Assembly: GCA_004794785.1 (NCBI GenBank)
Contig: SJOL01007141.1
Location: 1,784,426-1,848,425, forward strand
Length of the DNA stretch: 64,000 bases
Direction of reading: 5' to 3'
Source: Opisthorchis felineus
Taxonomy: Eukaryota; Platyhelminthes; Trematoda; Opisthorchiida; Opisthorchiidae
The translations under genes were made by a program, and so were the position numbers. Below, in pieces: positions 43,173-53,178 of this stretch (positions are counted from its first letter, which is position 1; every line of letters starts with the position of its first letter). The notes under the pieces were generated by a model. It saw nothing but the letters and a program-made list of their open reading frames with translations. It did no database searches and was not told the origin of the DNA.

Positions 43173-45670
43173 ATGCGAGTAATACGGGTGAAGGTGCACC
43201 GAATCATCCGTAGAACGGCGAATGCCTTTTGAGACGATTTCCCATGGTGCAGTGAGAGGGACATGTTCAAAGAGAGCCGGATACCCAAATTCTTTTTGGC
43301 ATTCATCCTCGTGATGTCGTATGGTCTATTCGCATCATGCACGACAAAAGCGTTCGCTGAGTCCCCTCCGAATGACACATAGACGCACTTTTCGTCATTC
43401 AGAGGAAGGTGCCAGTCATACGACTAGTACTTTGCAGCGTCTACATCCATTTGGAAGGCACTGGCATTGGAACTCCAGGATTTCAAGTCGTCTGCAAAAA
43501 GTAGACTTGGACTTGAAAGAACATCTGGAAGGTCGTTGACGTATATCAGAGACAACAGTGGTCCCAAAACGGAGCCTTGAGGAACTCCAGTGGAGACCGG
43601 CACTGGAGAAGAGTAGGTCGGGCCTACTTTCACTCGGAATGTTCTGTCTGGTAGGAACGCCTTAGTCCGGTGTAGAATTTTCCCTTGAATTCAGTAAGAC
43701 TCGAGTTTGTGGAGCAGCAGGACGTTTAAGACTCGATCGAATGCTTTTGAGAGGTCGAAAAATATGGCATCCGATATGAGTCCGTCGTCCTTAGCTTGGG
43801 TTAAACCGTCCATAAATACGAGCATACTCGTCACGCAAGAACGGTTTTGGAGGAATCCGTGTTAAACTGGGGATATTGAGTTGTTGGCAGTAAGGCGATC
43901 TAGGATGGCCCGCTTCAAAATGCTTTCCATCACCTTGCATGGTACGCTAGTGAGACTTATAGGCCTGTAGCTGCCAGGCGATAGTCGCCCACCAGTTTGG
44001 TAGATTGGTGTGGCAATCGCTTCCTTCTAAGCAGAGGGAAGGTGGCCTTCGTCGAGCGACTGACAAAACACCAGGTAGAAATGCTTTGCCAGTGTGAACG
44101 ACGTGTCCTTCAGGATCCTTCGACGGACCCCGTCGGACCCCAACGCGCAGAACGGCTCGATCTTGTGCAAGAGTTAACCAATTTCCTCCTCCGTGAAGAC
44201 CAAGTCGGTTAGAGGCCGTTCGTTGCTGCGCCTTGACAAGATTGGATGTGACGAGGACGCCGGGGCTGACTATAGACCTGCACAGTGTTCTCTGTAGACC
44301 TCAGATACCACTATTGGGTCACTCGTGGGTTGTTCGTTCCTGTCCCTCAAGGAGAACGCGGATGACTTGTTTCTGCGGCGATGTCTCATGTACTTAACCA
44401 GCACATTTCTGTTTTACCGGGCGAGGTCCAGAATGGTGGCTTGTTTTTGTATGTTCCATTGGCGGATTTCTGATTTACAGCAGTTTTACAGTTTACGAAA
44501 TGCCAGCTCATCTTCTGTGTCTCCTGTAGTCAATTTTTTGAAGAATAGTTGAGACCTCGTTCCCAGAAGACGCCGAATCCTTTTAGGTAGCTTGCGGCCC
44601 ACTCGACTGCATGCTGGTTTTTTGGGACGAACAACGCGTCAGCCTCGTGAACTTTATGGAAAATGGTCCTATATAAGTCTTCCACTGAAACTGGTCCCAG
44701 TTTTACTTGATCAAGAAAGATGCGCATTCCTGAGAAGTCCGCACGGCAGAAGTTTCGAATCCACGGTTGAGGTTCGGGATTCCTGGCCCGGTAGCAGATG
44801 AAATCAGTGGTCAGCACACAGTGGTCACTGTGTCCCAGTGGAACATTAATTGTCACCTGATCAGCGAATTGTTTTTCGTTGGTGATGACCAAATCCATAA
44901 AGGATGGTAGTTGGCCTGCGCGGTTTCTGTTGGGTGCGACGACAATTTGAGTCCAAGCGCTCTGTTGAACGACTTTGTTCAGCGTGGCTGCAAAAAGTGC
45001 ACTTGCTCCGATGAGCCGTAGCTCCATTTAGTAGGCCTTTGGAGCGTTGAATTCACCTAACAGCAATATATGGTTGAAGTGGTAGCTAGAGTAGAGTTGC
45101 TCGAGGGTTTGTATTAGGAACTGGTCATCTTCCGGAGGACTCGAGGGGCACCGGTAGACCATACCAAGAAGGGGAGACTCGGGCCCGCGCAGCGGGATTC
45201 GATTCCGCAGTGTATCACAAAAAGGGGCAGGAGTGGTATCAGGGAGAACAACCTGGATGGGCAGGGCCGCATGTAAGTACAAAGCAACCCTACCAGCTCG
45301 AAGAATAGAGTAGCCGTCTATCAAGATCTCCGCGTCAGAGGCATCTGGTGTGGGCCAGGTCTCTGTGAGTGCGATTATGGACAGCTGTTCAAGGCAAACT
45401 GACTGTTTAATATCACAAACTTTGTTGCAAAGGTTGAGGAAGTGTGTGTTTAATGGCAGCACGTCGAGTTTGAGTCCAAGGCTCCGAAGGGGCTTCTGCA
45501 GCATGCCTGTCAGCTTCCTGTCTTGGGGGCTTCGAGAGCTGCTTTTCGTTTGCAGGGTTTTTGGCCCCGTGGGAGCCCGGTTTGCGCGGGCATTTTAACT
45601 TTAGGGGAATACTGACTCCTGCTGAATCATCAAACTGGGCAATTTCGATAGTTATCCCTCTGAATGCCAA
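43173..45670 (-). mobile_element. CR1-like LINE, 3'-truncated by the arm boundary
   Basis: A mirror copy of the LINE at 59513-62010. Endonuclease ORFs at 45028-45504 and 44530-45027; the RT is scattered over 43400-44000 in broken frames ([19 protein letters not shown] and [12 protein letters not shown], within 43424-43633). The RT C-terminus stops at 43173, where similarity to the right copy ends. All internal stops seen here occur in the right copy too, so decay predates the duplication. Confidence 0.8.
44530..45504 (-). pseudogene. CR1-like endonuclease in two ORFs (left copy)
   Basis: 45028-45504 encodes the N-terminal endonuclease half (SIIALTETWPTPDASDAEIL, then LLGEFNAPKAY). It ends at TAA, and the next codon is the ATG of 44530-45027, in the same frame (PSFMDLVITNE, then GHSDHCVLTTDF, the Ser-Asp-His motif). 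The single stop splits an otherwise continuous domain just after the GEFN catalytic motif. Identical in the right copy. Confidence 0.75.
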
Positions 45671-45724
45671 TGCTATTACTCCGGGAATTTGTGGGGGCTA
45701 CCGTCAAACGTTAAATACGCGGTA

Positions 45725-47124
45725 ACTACAACGTACATGCAGTACAGAAGAACCCGAAGATGTACTGTAGCGTTTATCAGGTTCAGGTATGTTTTCAAAA
45801 ATTGATCTAAAAGATGGTCGTTGGCTTGTTCGCTGAGCTGTGCACAACCACCAACACATCGCTACGCATCACTACGCTCCCCAATAACGCACTGATTATG
45901 TCACCTAAATTGGTGAGGAAACGTTTGCGATCAAACTGCCCAGCTCAGCGAACAAGCCAACGACCATCTACGCTACCTGAGCTACCAACATTTTCCTCTA
46001 CGATCTAAAAGATGCCTATATTCAGATACCACCGGACGAAGCCTCTAGTAATCATACTGTGATCAACATACCTTTTGGGTTATTCAGATACATCTTCCTT
46101 CCCTTTGGTCTGAACGTTTCACCAGCTGTATTTCAGCAAGTTATGAATTCTATAACAAAAGATTTGGAGGGTGTTGAGACGTACTAAGATGATGTCATAG
46201 CGCATGTTGCCGATAAAGCCATCCATGATTTGCGTCCATCGTGTTTAATAAAGCGATTTTCTGAGTTCAATGTGGCCATTCATCCTGGTAAATGCACCCT
46301 TGTTCTTCCATCATTTTGATGCCTTGGCTACATTGTGGATGGCAGTGGTTTTAATCCCGACACAAACCGTCTATCTCCTTTAGTAAATGCGCCATCAACA
46401 ACCAATCCACAAGAACTGCGTTCAGTTCTGGGGCACTTCAGTACTATTCCCGTTTTGTTCCTGATTTTTCTAAACATGTATGTTGCGTGTTTGATGTTCT
46501 ATCTGCGAATCAATTTTCCTGGGCCTCCAACCGTGAAAAGACTTTGCGTACATTGCTTGGTCATCTTCAAACTTCAGCTGTTTTGAAACCATTTTCCTCC
46601 AAACGTCATTCGAACATCATTACTGATGCTTCTTCCACTGGAATAGGAGGAATCCTTCAACAGTGTGGCAGACTGACGATCTGCATTTTCCGTCGTTCCT
46701 CAAAAGCCGAACGTGGGGTATTCTCAAACGCAACGAGAAGCAATTACGGTATATTGGGCCGTCAAACGACTCCATACGTATCTTTTGGGATCAAACTTTA
46801 CTGCTGCTACTGATCCTACAAAGTCTCTAGCGAAGTCATCTGCTGCAATGGTGCAACCGTGGATTACTGCACCGAGTTCGCCTACCTACACGATTGTTCA
46901 TCGCAGCGCAAAGATGATTCTCCATGCCGATTTCATATTCAGAATTCGAATCCGATTCAAACAATTCAGATTGTTTGTTGATTCAACCATTACCAGCCAA
47001 GCAGGATGCGCTTGTTGCTGATACTAGAAGATATTTTGCTATCATATTTTCTGCGCTGCGACGTGGCTAAACACAGCAAGAGCGCCGTCGATTTCCTGCA
47101 TTTTACTGTCGCCACGAAAGTTTG
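45725..47124 (+). pseudogene. Gypsy RT-RNase H fragment (left copy)
   Basis: RT starts near SGSGMFSKIDLKD, is interrupted by a 185-bp insertion, and resumes DAYIQIPPDEASSNHTVINI and FLPFGLNVSPAVFQQVMN. The catalytic YxDD box reads Tyr-stop-Asp-Asp (TAA at 46185-46187). Then GYIVDGSGFNPDTNRL (46325-46372), a frameshift, an RNase H block NIITDASSTGIGGILQQ and the connection domain. It is cut at 47124 before the integrase zinc finger. Dead in both arms. Confidence 0.75.
45817..46001. mobile_element. 185-bp retro-insertion with 13-bp target duplication
   Basis: Splits the Gypsy RT between two copies of GATCTAAAAGATG (45804-45816 and 46002-46014). The insert has near-terminal inverted arms of 28 bp (45813-45840 and 45941-45968, around GTCGTTGGCTTGTTCGCTGA). 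Its body holds the hammerhead-like motif CTGATTA, T, GTCACC/GGTGAG stem, GAAACG (45893-45935). Related to the repeats at 730-900 and 17220-17440. The mirror copy is at 59182-59366. Confidence 0.75.
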
Positions 47125-47126
47125 AA

Positions 47127-47449
47127 GAAGAATAGTTGAGACCTCGTTCGCAGAAGACGCCGAATCCTTTTAGGTAGCTTGCGGCCCATTCGACTGCATG
47201 CTGGTTTTTTGGGACGAACAACGCGTCAGCCTCGTGAACTTTATGGAAAATGGTCCTATATAAGTCTTCCACTGAAACTGGTCCCAGTTTTACTTGATCA
47301 AGAAAGATGCGCATTCCTGAGAAGTCCGCACGGCAGAAGTTTCGAATCCACGGTTGAGGTTCGGGATTCCTGGCCCGGTAGCAGATGAAATCAGTGGTCA
47401 GCACACAGTGGTCACTGTGTCCCAGTGGAACATTAATTATCACCTGATC
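47127..47449 (-). repeat. 323-bp second copy of the CR1-like endonuclease region
   Basis: Matches 44540-44862 in the same orientation (offset 2,587) with about three substitutions. It starts two bases after the left arm's inner end, with a short overlap (GAAG) at the junction. It encodes the Ser-Asp-His part of the endonuclease and following linker (GHSDHCVLTTDF). Its right end stops abruptly at CACCTGATC. Confidence 0.88.
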
Positions 47450-50400
47450 GACTTTTTCTAGTGTCTTTGACTTCCTCTCTGTTCGTGATTGTAGACGTGG
47501 CCTTCAGTTTAATACGGCTTTCCTTTAGACGCGGTCGCTCAGCATTCGCACAATGTTATTGTTTTCTCGATTACTACGACATTTTCATGGTTACAACTTG
47601 GTAGCGCAGAATGTCGATTCATAATGAATTATCATGCAAATTATCTACATTGGTGATTTGTTTAAGCGAGCGAATCTTCAATGTAATTAACACCGCCAAC
47701 TGTGAATATCTGGCCTAATGTAATAAGAAATCGCGAATTGCGGAATAATGTGACTCACTTACGATGGGTGCAACTTTCAGGTAGTTTTACAGCTGAAATA
47801 ATTCGCTGAACATTCTAGAATCTACATGACCCTTATGGGTGTAAAATATGCGGGGGTGTCATTCATGTAAGTAATTTTTGCTCGATAATTGCAGTTACCA
47901 GTTAAAATTGCGGAAGCCGCGTTCATTATTGCCAGAAAAATCGTGCAAGTTTGTTGTTAAACTGCGGAGTGTTGCACTGTAGCTTGCCAAACATGTCAGG
48001 AAGACCGTGTCGTTGATCAGCTAGCCGCATGGCATCTACGTCAATCATAGCGGACAGCTGAATGAACCTAGATCTCCCCGAATGCATACAAAACCGGACG
48101 CCCGGTACCCAAGTTATACACCTTGTATCTATTTGTATTTATTTATTTATTTGTTATTTTATTTATTTGTTTATTTATTTTATTTATTTTGTTTTATTTA
48201 TTTGTTGTATTTGGTGCTTTAGAATACTTATCCAAAACGGGTCGTCGCGTGCGTTCCGTCTACAGTCACTACATCTGGAAAGCGTCAAAACAACGCTATC
48301 TGCTGCCACCGGGAGAAGCATATGTGGCTATTGTGACCTTCGTCTGACTTTCGCACAAGTACGTGTCCGGTCTCCCGAAGTTTTTCTAGGACAGAAGGCA
48401 TATCATATGCCACAATAAAACTCAACTATGCGGCACCTACCCAACAGAGCTGATCGATACTGCCAGCGGTAATCGTATATGTCCTGAGTGATAAAGATAC
48501 TGCCGAATTCATCGGCCACAAACTGCCGCATTTCTCGCGACGGCGTTCCACACATCAGCATGGCCCTGAAGGTACCTTGCGCGTCTTCGTTTAGCCGTCT
48601 ATCAACCGGAAGCCAATCGTACAAAAACTTAGACACCTTATGGTTGTGTTCAGTATAATAAGAGGTGATTTCGAGGTGGCTGCTTTGCCTCCATGGTCAA
48701 ACCAGCACTGGACAGCCGGTGCTTTGCGTACTGTTTTCTATGAGAAAACACGCTCAGCTTAATATCTTCTTCGGGTTCCTTGACTTTCCGTTGGTCTTGC
48801 AGGTCGCCTGCTACATTTTTACTACACCCATTCGTAACGCAATACAACGTTGGTGCTTCGATTACTGGATGAATGCACAAATACCATATAGTTATCCTTC
48901 ATGTATTGATTTAAGGCCTTCTCAAACGCCGTGAAGGAGAAAAATAGATACAGCCCCAAATTTCTCAACAAACGCTAGTGAAGCCACTTTCGGAGCCATA
49001 GAACAGCAAGTTCAAAGTCGAGTGTGCGACAAAAATTTTGAAAGGAAATTAATTAAAACAAATCGCAAAGAAATGACGGCAGATTAAGGTGGGTTTTGGT
49101 CTGAGCACATATGCAACAAAATGCAACATGTTGGCGTAAAACGTTCTACTCCACTGGCGAAGGTTTTGCAGAAAAAAACATTGTGCCTCCAAGGCGCGGC
49201 GCGTCTAAGCCGATCCTTGGGCGCTTACTCAAAATTTCTCTGTAACCTTGGTTTGAACGAAGAAATCTTGAACCTAGAGTTTCAGTATCTGATGGTATTT
49301 ATTCGAACCTCTAAAATCCTCCCATGCGGCGGCAGCATTGTTGAATGTTGTTTAAACGCACTTGAGGCCCACTATGGACGCGGAATTCATGTTTCAATGG
49401 CTGCCAATGGCATCGCGTGACGTCTCCGTGAAGATTGCGGGACATTTTGTGGGAAATCTGGTTTCTTCACGTGTTCTCCTATGTATTAGATTTAGAAACA
49501 ATCTCAAGACTACACGAACAATAATTACGTACTCTTTGTCCGCGCAAACTCAAAATGACTCAGCCATTCTCGGCCTGTATAAGAAAACGTTTTCTATCGC
49601 TGCGGCAGGCGTCCCCCCAAACAAAGCCAAAAAATTCTTCACAGTCAGCAAGTTTTTTGTGATGGTCAGCACACGTTCTTTTGAGTGCACGGCAAGGTCT
49701 TATCTTCACCGATATTCTGACCTCTTGATAGTGCCATTGGAAGAATTAGTGGGTTTAGGGACAGAACAAGCGAACAGTACGGTAAGATGGCTACTGCTTT
49801 GAAGTTCTTGTAGAAATTCAACGGATTGGGACGGTCTTGTGGGCGAATGTAACTATCGGTCGGGAAATAGTAGAGATATGTTGAAGTACGGGCAAACCAT
49901 CAGACTGGGTATGTCAGTCGCGGCACCGTCATCGCGACGTCGTACTCAGGTTTGTGGACAGCCCCGTATATGGACATCTTGTGTCAGTCAGTTGAGTTTG
50001 CATTGTTGTTAGGATCGGCCAAGGAAGCGTGACATATTGAGACCAGCATGAACCGAGGATATTCTTTTGTCCATCGAGGGCGTGCGGTGGTTAATTTTAG
50101 GGTATATCCGCAAGCGAAGCTGTCCTGAAACCGATGTTTGTCAGTGCGCTGATTTCACGGCACTGCCATACCCAGTTTGACGGCACGTCTGCGACTATTC
50201 CCTCCATACTCTTGACTGTGCCTTCTTGCCTTATCATTCTTCTGCCTGCAAGAGGTGGCCCCAGCCGCCTCTGAGACGAGTTTGACCTGACTCATCGAGG
50301 CCGTGGTTCGGAGCTAACCATCCCGGTTTTGCGATTTCGGTATGCACTCTCCACATGTTCAACGATTTTACTTACGATACTCATTTGGCCCTATGCATTA

Positions 50401-50639
50401 GCGCTAAGTCTCCCCTGCAAATATTTTTTGCACCACACAGTGACGTCAGTGAGTCCACCCAGTTTTAGTGTAAACCACGCGTTGAGACGAATTTGCCGCT
50501 TGTCTCCACTTCGAATTTCTCCATCTCTTCATCCACACTTGGCCATTTACTCGACCACCCAAGGTCACTCACGGCCAGCAATGGTTTTTGGTTTTAGTTC
50601 AAGTCAACTGGCTTCATCCTTGAGAGAGTCATAATTTAT
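47450..50639. other. Spacer between arms: no recognised gene; (ATTT)n at 48130-48212
   Basis: 48130-48212 is an ATTT/ATTTG-type low-complexity run. ORFs at 48403-48636 and 48650-48880 (minus) and 49121-49802 (plus, two overlapping, up to 146 codons) carry no recognisable motif. None has convincing splice sites on both sides. Confidence 0.4.
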
Positions 50640-50739
50640 GCCCCATTGTTCTGGTTTTTTGTTTTCCACAATCTACGATTGCTTACCGTACCTACCTCTT
50701 TGGTATAACCCCCCCCACTGTGGCGTTGTCCGCCAAGTT

Positions 50740-51450
50740 TACGTTGTAACAGCTGGTAATGCCTCAAATGGTATGCTCCCTGCAAGTTGGGAAATAACCC
50801 TAGCCTCATTAGACAAATTAGCCCACCTAGGCAGTTGTATCAGTCCCGGTGATCTCTCGGAAGATGATATTTTGCTTTGTGGATTTGGAGGGCCAGAGCA
50901 GATTTCCTGGACTTATACATGTGGCGTGGGCGTGACATCAGCTTATCCGTCAACGGTTAAGTTTATAATGCTGCACAGCACTGCATATTATTATACGGGT
51001 CAGAAACCTGGTTGCTGCGCAGGAAAGTCGTCAAAACTTTCAGTGTTAGACCCTTGGGTTCTTCGGAGGAATGTCCCAGTCTGGCGGGAAAACTGGATAA
51101 TTGATGCTGAGGTGCCTCGAGTGGTCTTCGGGAGAACTAACTTGCTCCCGATGGATGGGCTGGTCAAACTCCATAGGTTGCACTGGAACAGCCAAGTATG
51201 CCAACTCGAAGGGATCTTTCCGCACAACCACGTATAGAGTGGAAACCGGCCAGGAGAGGTCAAACAATGACTTGGCAGCCAACAATGAAAGCCATTACCA
51301 GCAAATTCGGCTGCGCCGGTAATTGCCGTCTCCCTGGATAGGGACCCCGAGACAGAACACATCAGTGTTCACAGACATTGTCGGACATGGCCCACTCGTG
51401 CCTTTATTGGTGTTCATACATATATGCTGCTGCCTTTAATGCATAGCTTC
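50740..51450 (+). pseudogene. Old RTE C-terminal tail with long open frame
   Basis: Within a 199-codon open frame (50638-51237), blocks correspond to the post-RT tail of the second RTE subfamily: LASLDKLAHLGSCIS, VLDPWVLRRNVPVWRENWI, EVPRVVFGRTNLLPMDGLVK and LHRLHWNSQV (compare VFDHRCLRSIGQVWWEHWIS, MVLGRRTSPAMDELL and RLRWLGHVL near 29.6 kb). It is strongly diverged, so it is an ancient copy whose frame stayed open by chance. Confidence 0.5.
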
Positions 51451-52986
51451 TCTCGATCTTAACAATGAAGCGTCTAATGATAGATTTATGTTAACGCATC
51501 AGTTATATCAGCTACCACCACCAATGAGCAGCTATCTACTCCATCACTCCCAAATTATGGATGGACAAGAATGTAGCAGCCGGAACAAATGTATGATGAG
51601 TATACGGATTTTACAGCTCGAAACAACGGTGATGATTATTTAGTTAGGAAGTTGTTGACGTCACCTATGGTGTCGTTTGGAGCCAAAGGTATTTGGGAGG
51701 CAGTAGTTTTGGTACATGAAATAGGGTTCACTTGGTGTGTGTTCGACGTCGATCGATGTGTACTTTCCACTGGGGGCACAGAAGTGAACTGGGAGTGGAA
51801 AGTAGGTCCCAGCCAAATGCAGAAGGTGGATTATGAGGCTAAGCACAAGGTGGGGGATGTCTTTGGGAGGGGGTGCAACTGGAGCGAGAGTTGTCAGTTG
51901 TGCCGTCTTTTGCGTCGTCGGACCCATGAACTGTGGAAGGGGAAGACATTGTGCAGGAGTTGAGGGGGGTTATTAAAAATGGGTAGCAGCCTAAATGGTT
52001 GACCAGGTTGGAAGAATTTGGGTAAATAAGCAAGGCACATCAATGGGATTGGTGATGGGAAGTCAGGGCCAATCGACAGCTTCCAGAAAAAAACGAGAGT
52101 GATTGTATTGTGCCGATTTACTTCACTTGGGTGCGTGTTAAAGGATAGTTGTCCCTGGGACACTAACACAAATTAAACCTTGCAGCCCCTGGTTAGATCA
52201 TCATCAGACACAGTGAAGAATATCAGGAGTGGCTGCTTCAGTCGTTTATGTATTCGGATATTTTAGACGGTAGTATGAAAGTGGCGATGGATGGCAATAA
52301 GTCGGCATGAAGAATGAGTTGGATGGAGTCGAAACCCATATGGCAGACTTGAAAAAGTGTTTCAATGTGGCCTGAAATAGCGAGCGACTATCAACGTTTC
52401 AGATGCATCTGAGGTAATGAAGCTTTTTAGCTATACCGAGGCCCTGGACATCACAAAATTGTGTGTTTACAAGCTCAAAAACCCGGATTAACAATCGGTA
52501 GACAAGAACAGAGCCCTTGGTCGGCTAGACTCCCAATGCTGTTGTGTACGGGATAATTACAGGTCATGATGAGAACGATGGAACTGTTATTTTAACTTAG
52601 ATACGAAGTATTAGTATCGGGAAGCAGGAGGGGTTTGAAGTGTGTTTTCGGTGCTCTAGGTAAGCATATTTGATGACAAGTACTCACTTACCCACCAAAC
52701 CGTCGCTACGGGCTCATCCATGTGTACACGTCCGAAGACGCATGAGGTCCTTGAATGCAAGGGCTCAAGTCCATTTCATCTGATTTTACAACTGCCTTGC
52801 ATGCACCCCTCATTAACTTCAACTTCTCCGCTTCCAGTAATATGCATGGTTCCTGAAACTCTACATCACAACAATGTACACACGGATCCCTCATTATCGA
52901 AAATGGGACTAATCGAGAAGGCAGCAAGTTTGCCTTTATTACTGTAAGACGTTTGAAAATTTCTACCGAAGACATACTAGAGTAAA
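51451..52986. other. Unassigned; ORFs without recognised function
   Basis: A plus-strand ORF at 51589-51963 (124 codons) is Trp/Gly-rich and unrecognised. A minus-strand frame is open across 52706-53185 (159 codons) and overlaps the candidate plus-strand exon that follows. Neither resembles a known domain. Confidence 0.35.
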
Positions 52987-52987
52987 T

Positions 52988-53178
52988 TGAATATGCACTT
53001 TTCATTACAGATTCACCTTGGAGTGAAAGTTGTTTACAGAAAACAAAACGGAGTGACGACCCATTATGGTGTACCAGTGGGTAAAATGAACAACATCGAA
53101 ATTCACAAATCGCGGTATCATAACCTCGATTTGCGGGTATGGCTGAGGAACAACCTACAGAGCTATGATTATGAATGA
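52988..53178 (+). CDS. Weak terminal host exon candidate
   Basis: After acceptor-like CACTTTTCATTACAG (ending 53010), the frame reads IHLGVKVVYRKQNGVTTHYG through KMNNIEIHKSRYHNLDLRVW to SYDYE and TGA at 53176-53178. The composition looks protein-like, but I do not recognise the family. A donor-like G|GTAAAA at about 53081 could end it earlier. The minus strand is also fully open here, so coding strand is uncertain. Confidence 0.3.

Larger units (their letters stand above)
43173..47124. repeat. Left arm of 3,952-bp inverted repeat
   Basis: Reverse-complementary to 58059-62010 along its whole length with no indel (every paired position sums to 105183). I saw only a handful of substitutions, for example Glu/Lys near 44200, Ser/Phe near 46699, Ala/Ser near 46731 and one base near 47114. 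It contains a CR1-like LINE (minus, 43173-45670) and a Gypsy pol fragment (plus, about 45725-47124). Both elements are cut at the arm ends here but continue past the right arm, so the left arm is probably the derived copy. Confidence 0.92.

Noticed and set aside
44592..44801. Plus-strand 69-codon ORF repeated three times
   Set aside because: It is the antisense shadow of the LINE endonuclease, repeated only because that region is duplicated.
48123..48347. Hydrophobic ORF as a membrane protein
   Set aside because: The hydrophobic stretch comes from an ATTT low-complexity run.
50638..51237. 199-codon ORF as a new host gene
   Set aside because: Blocks along it correspond to the RTE C-terminal tail, so it is an old LINE fragment.
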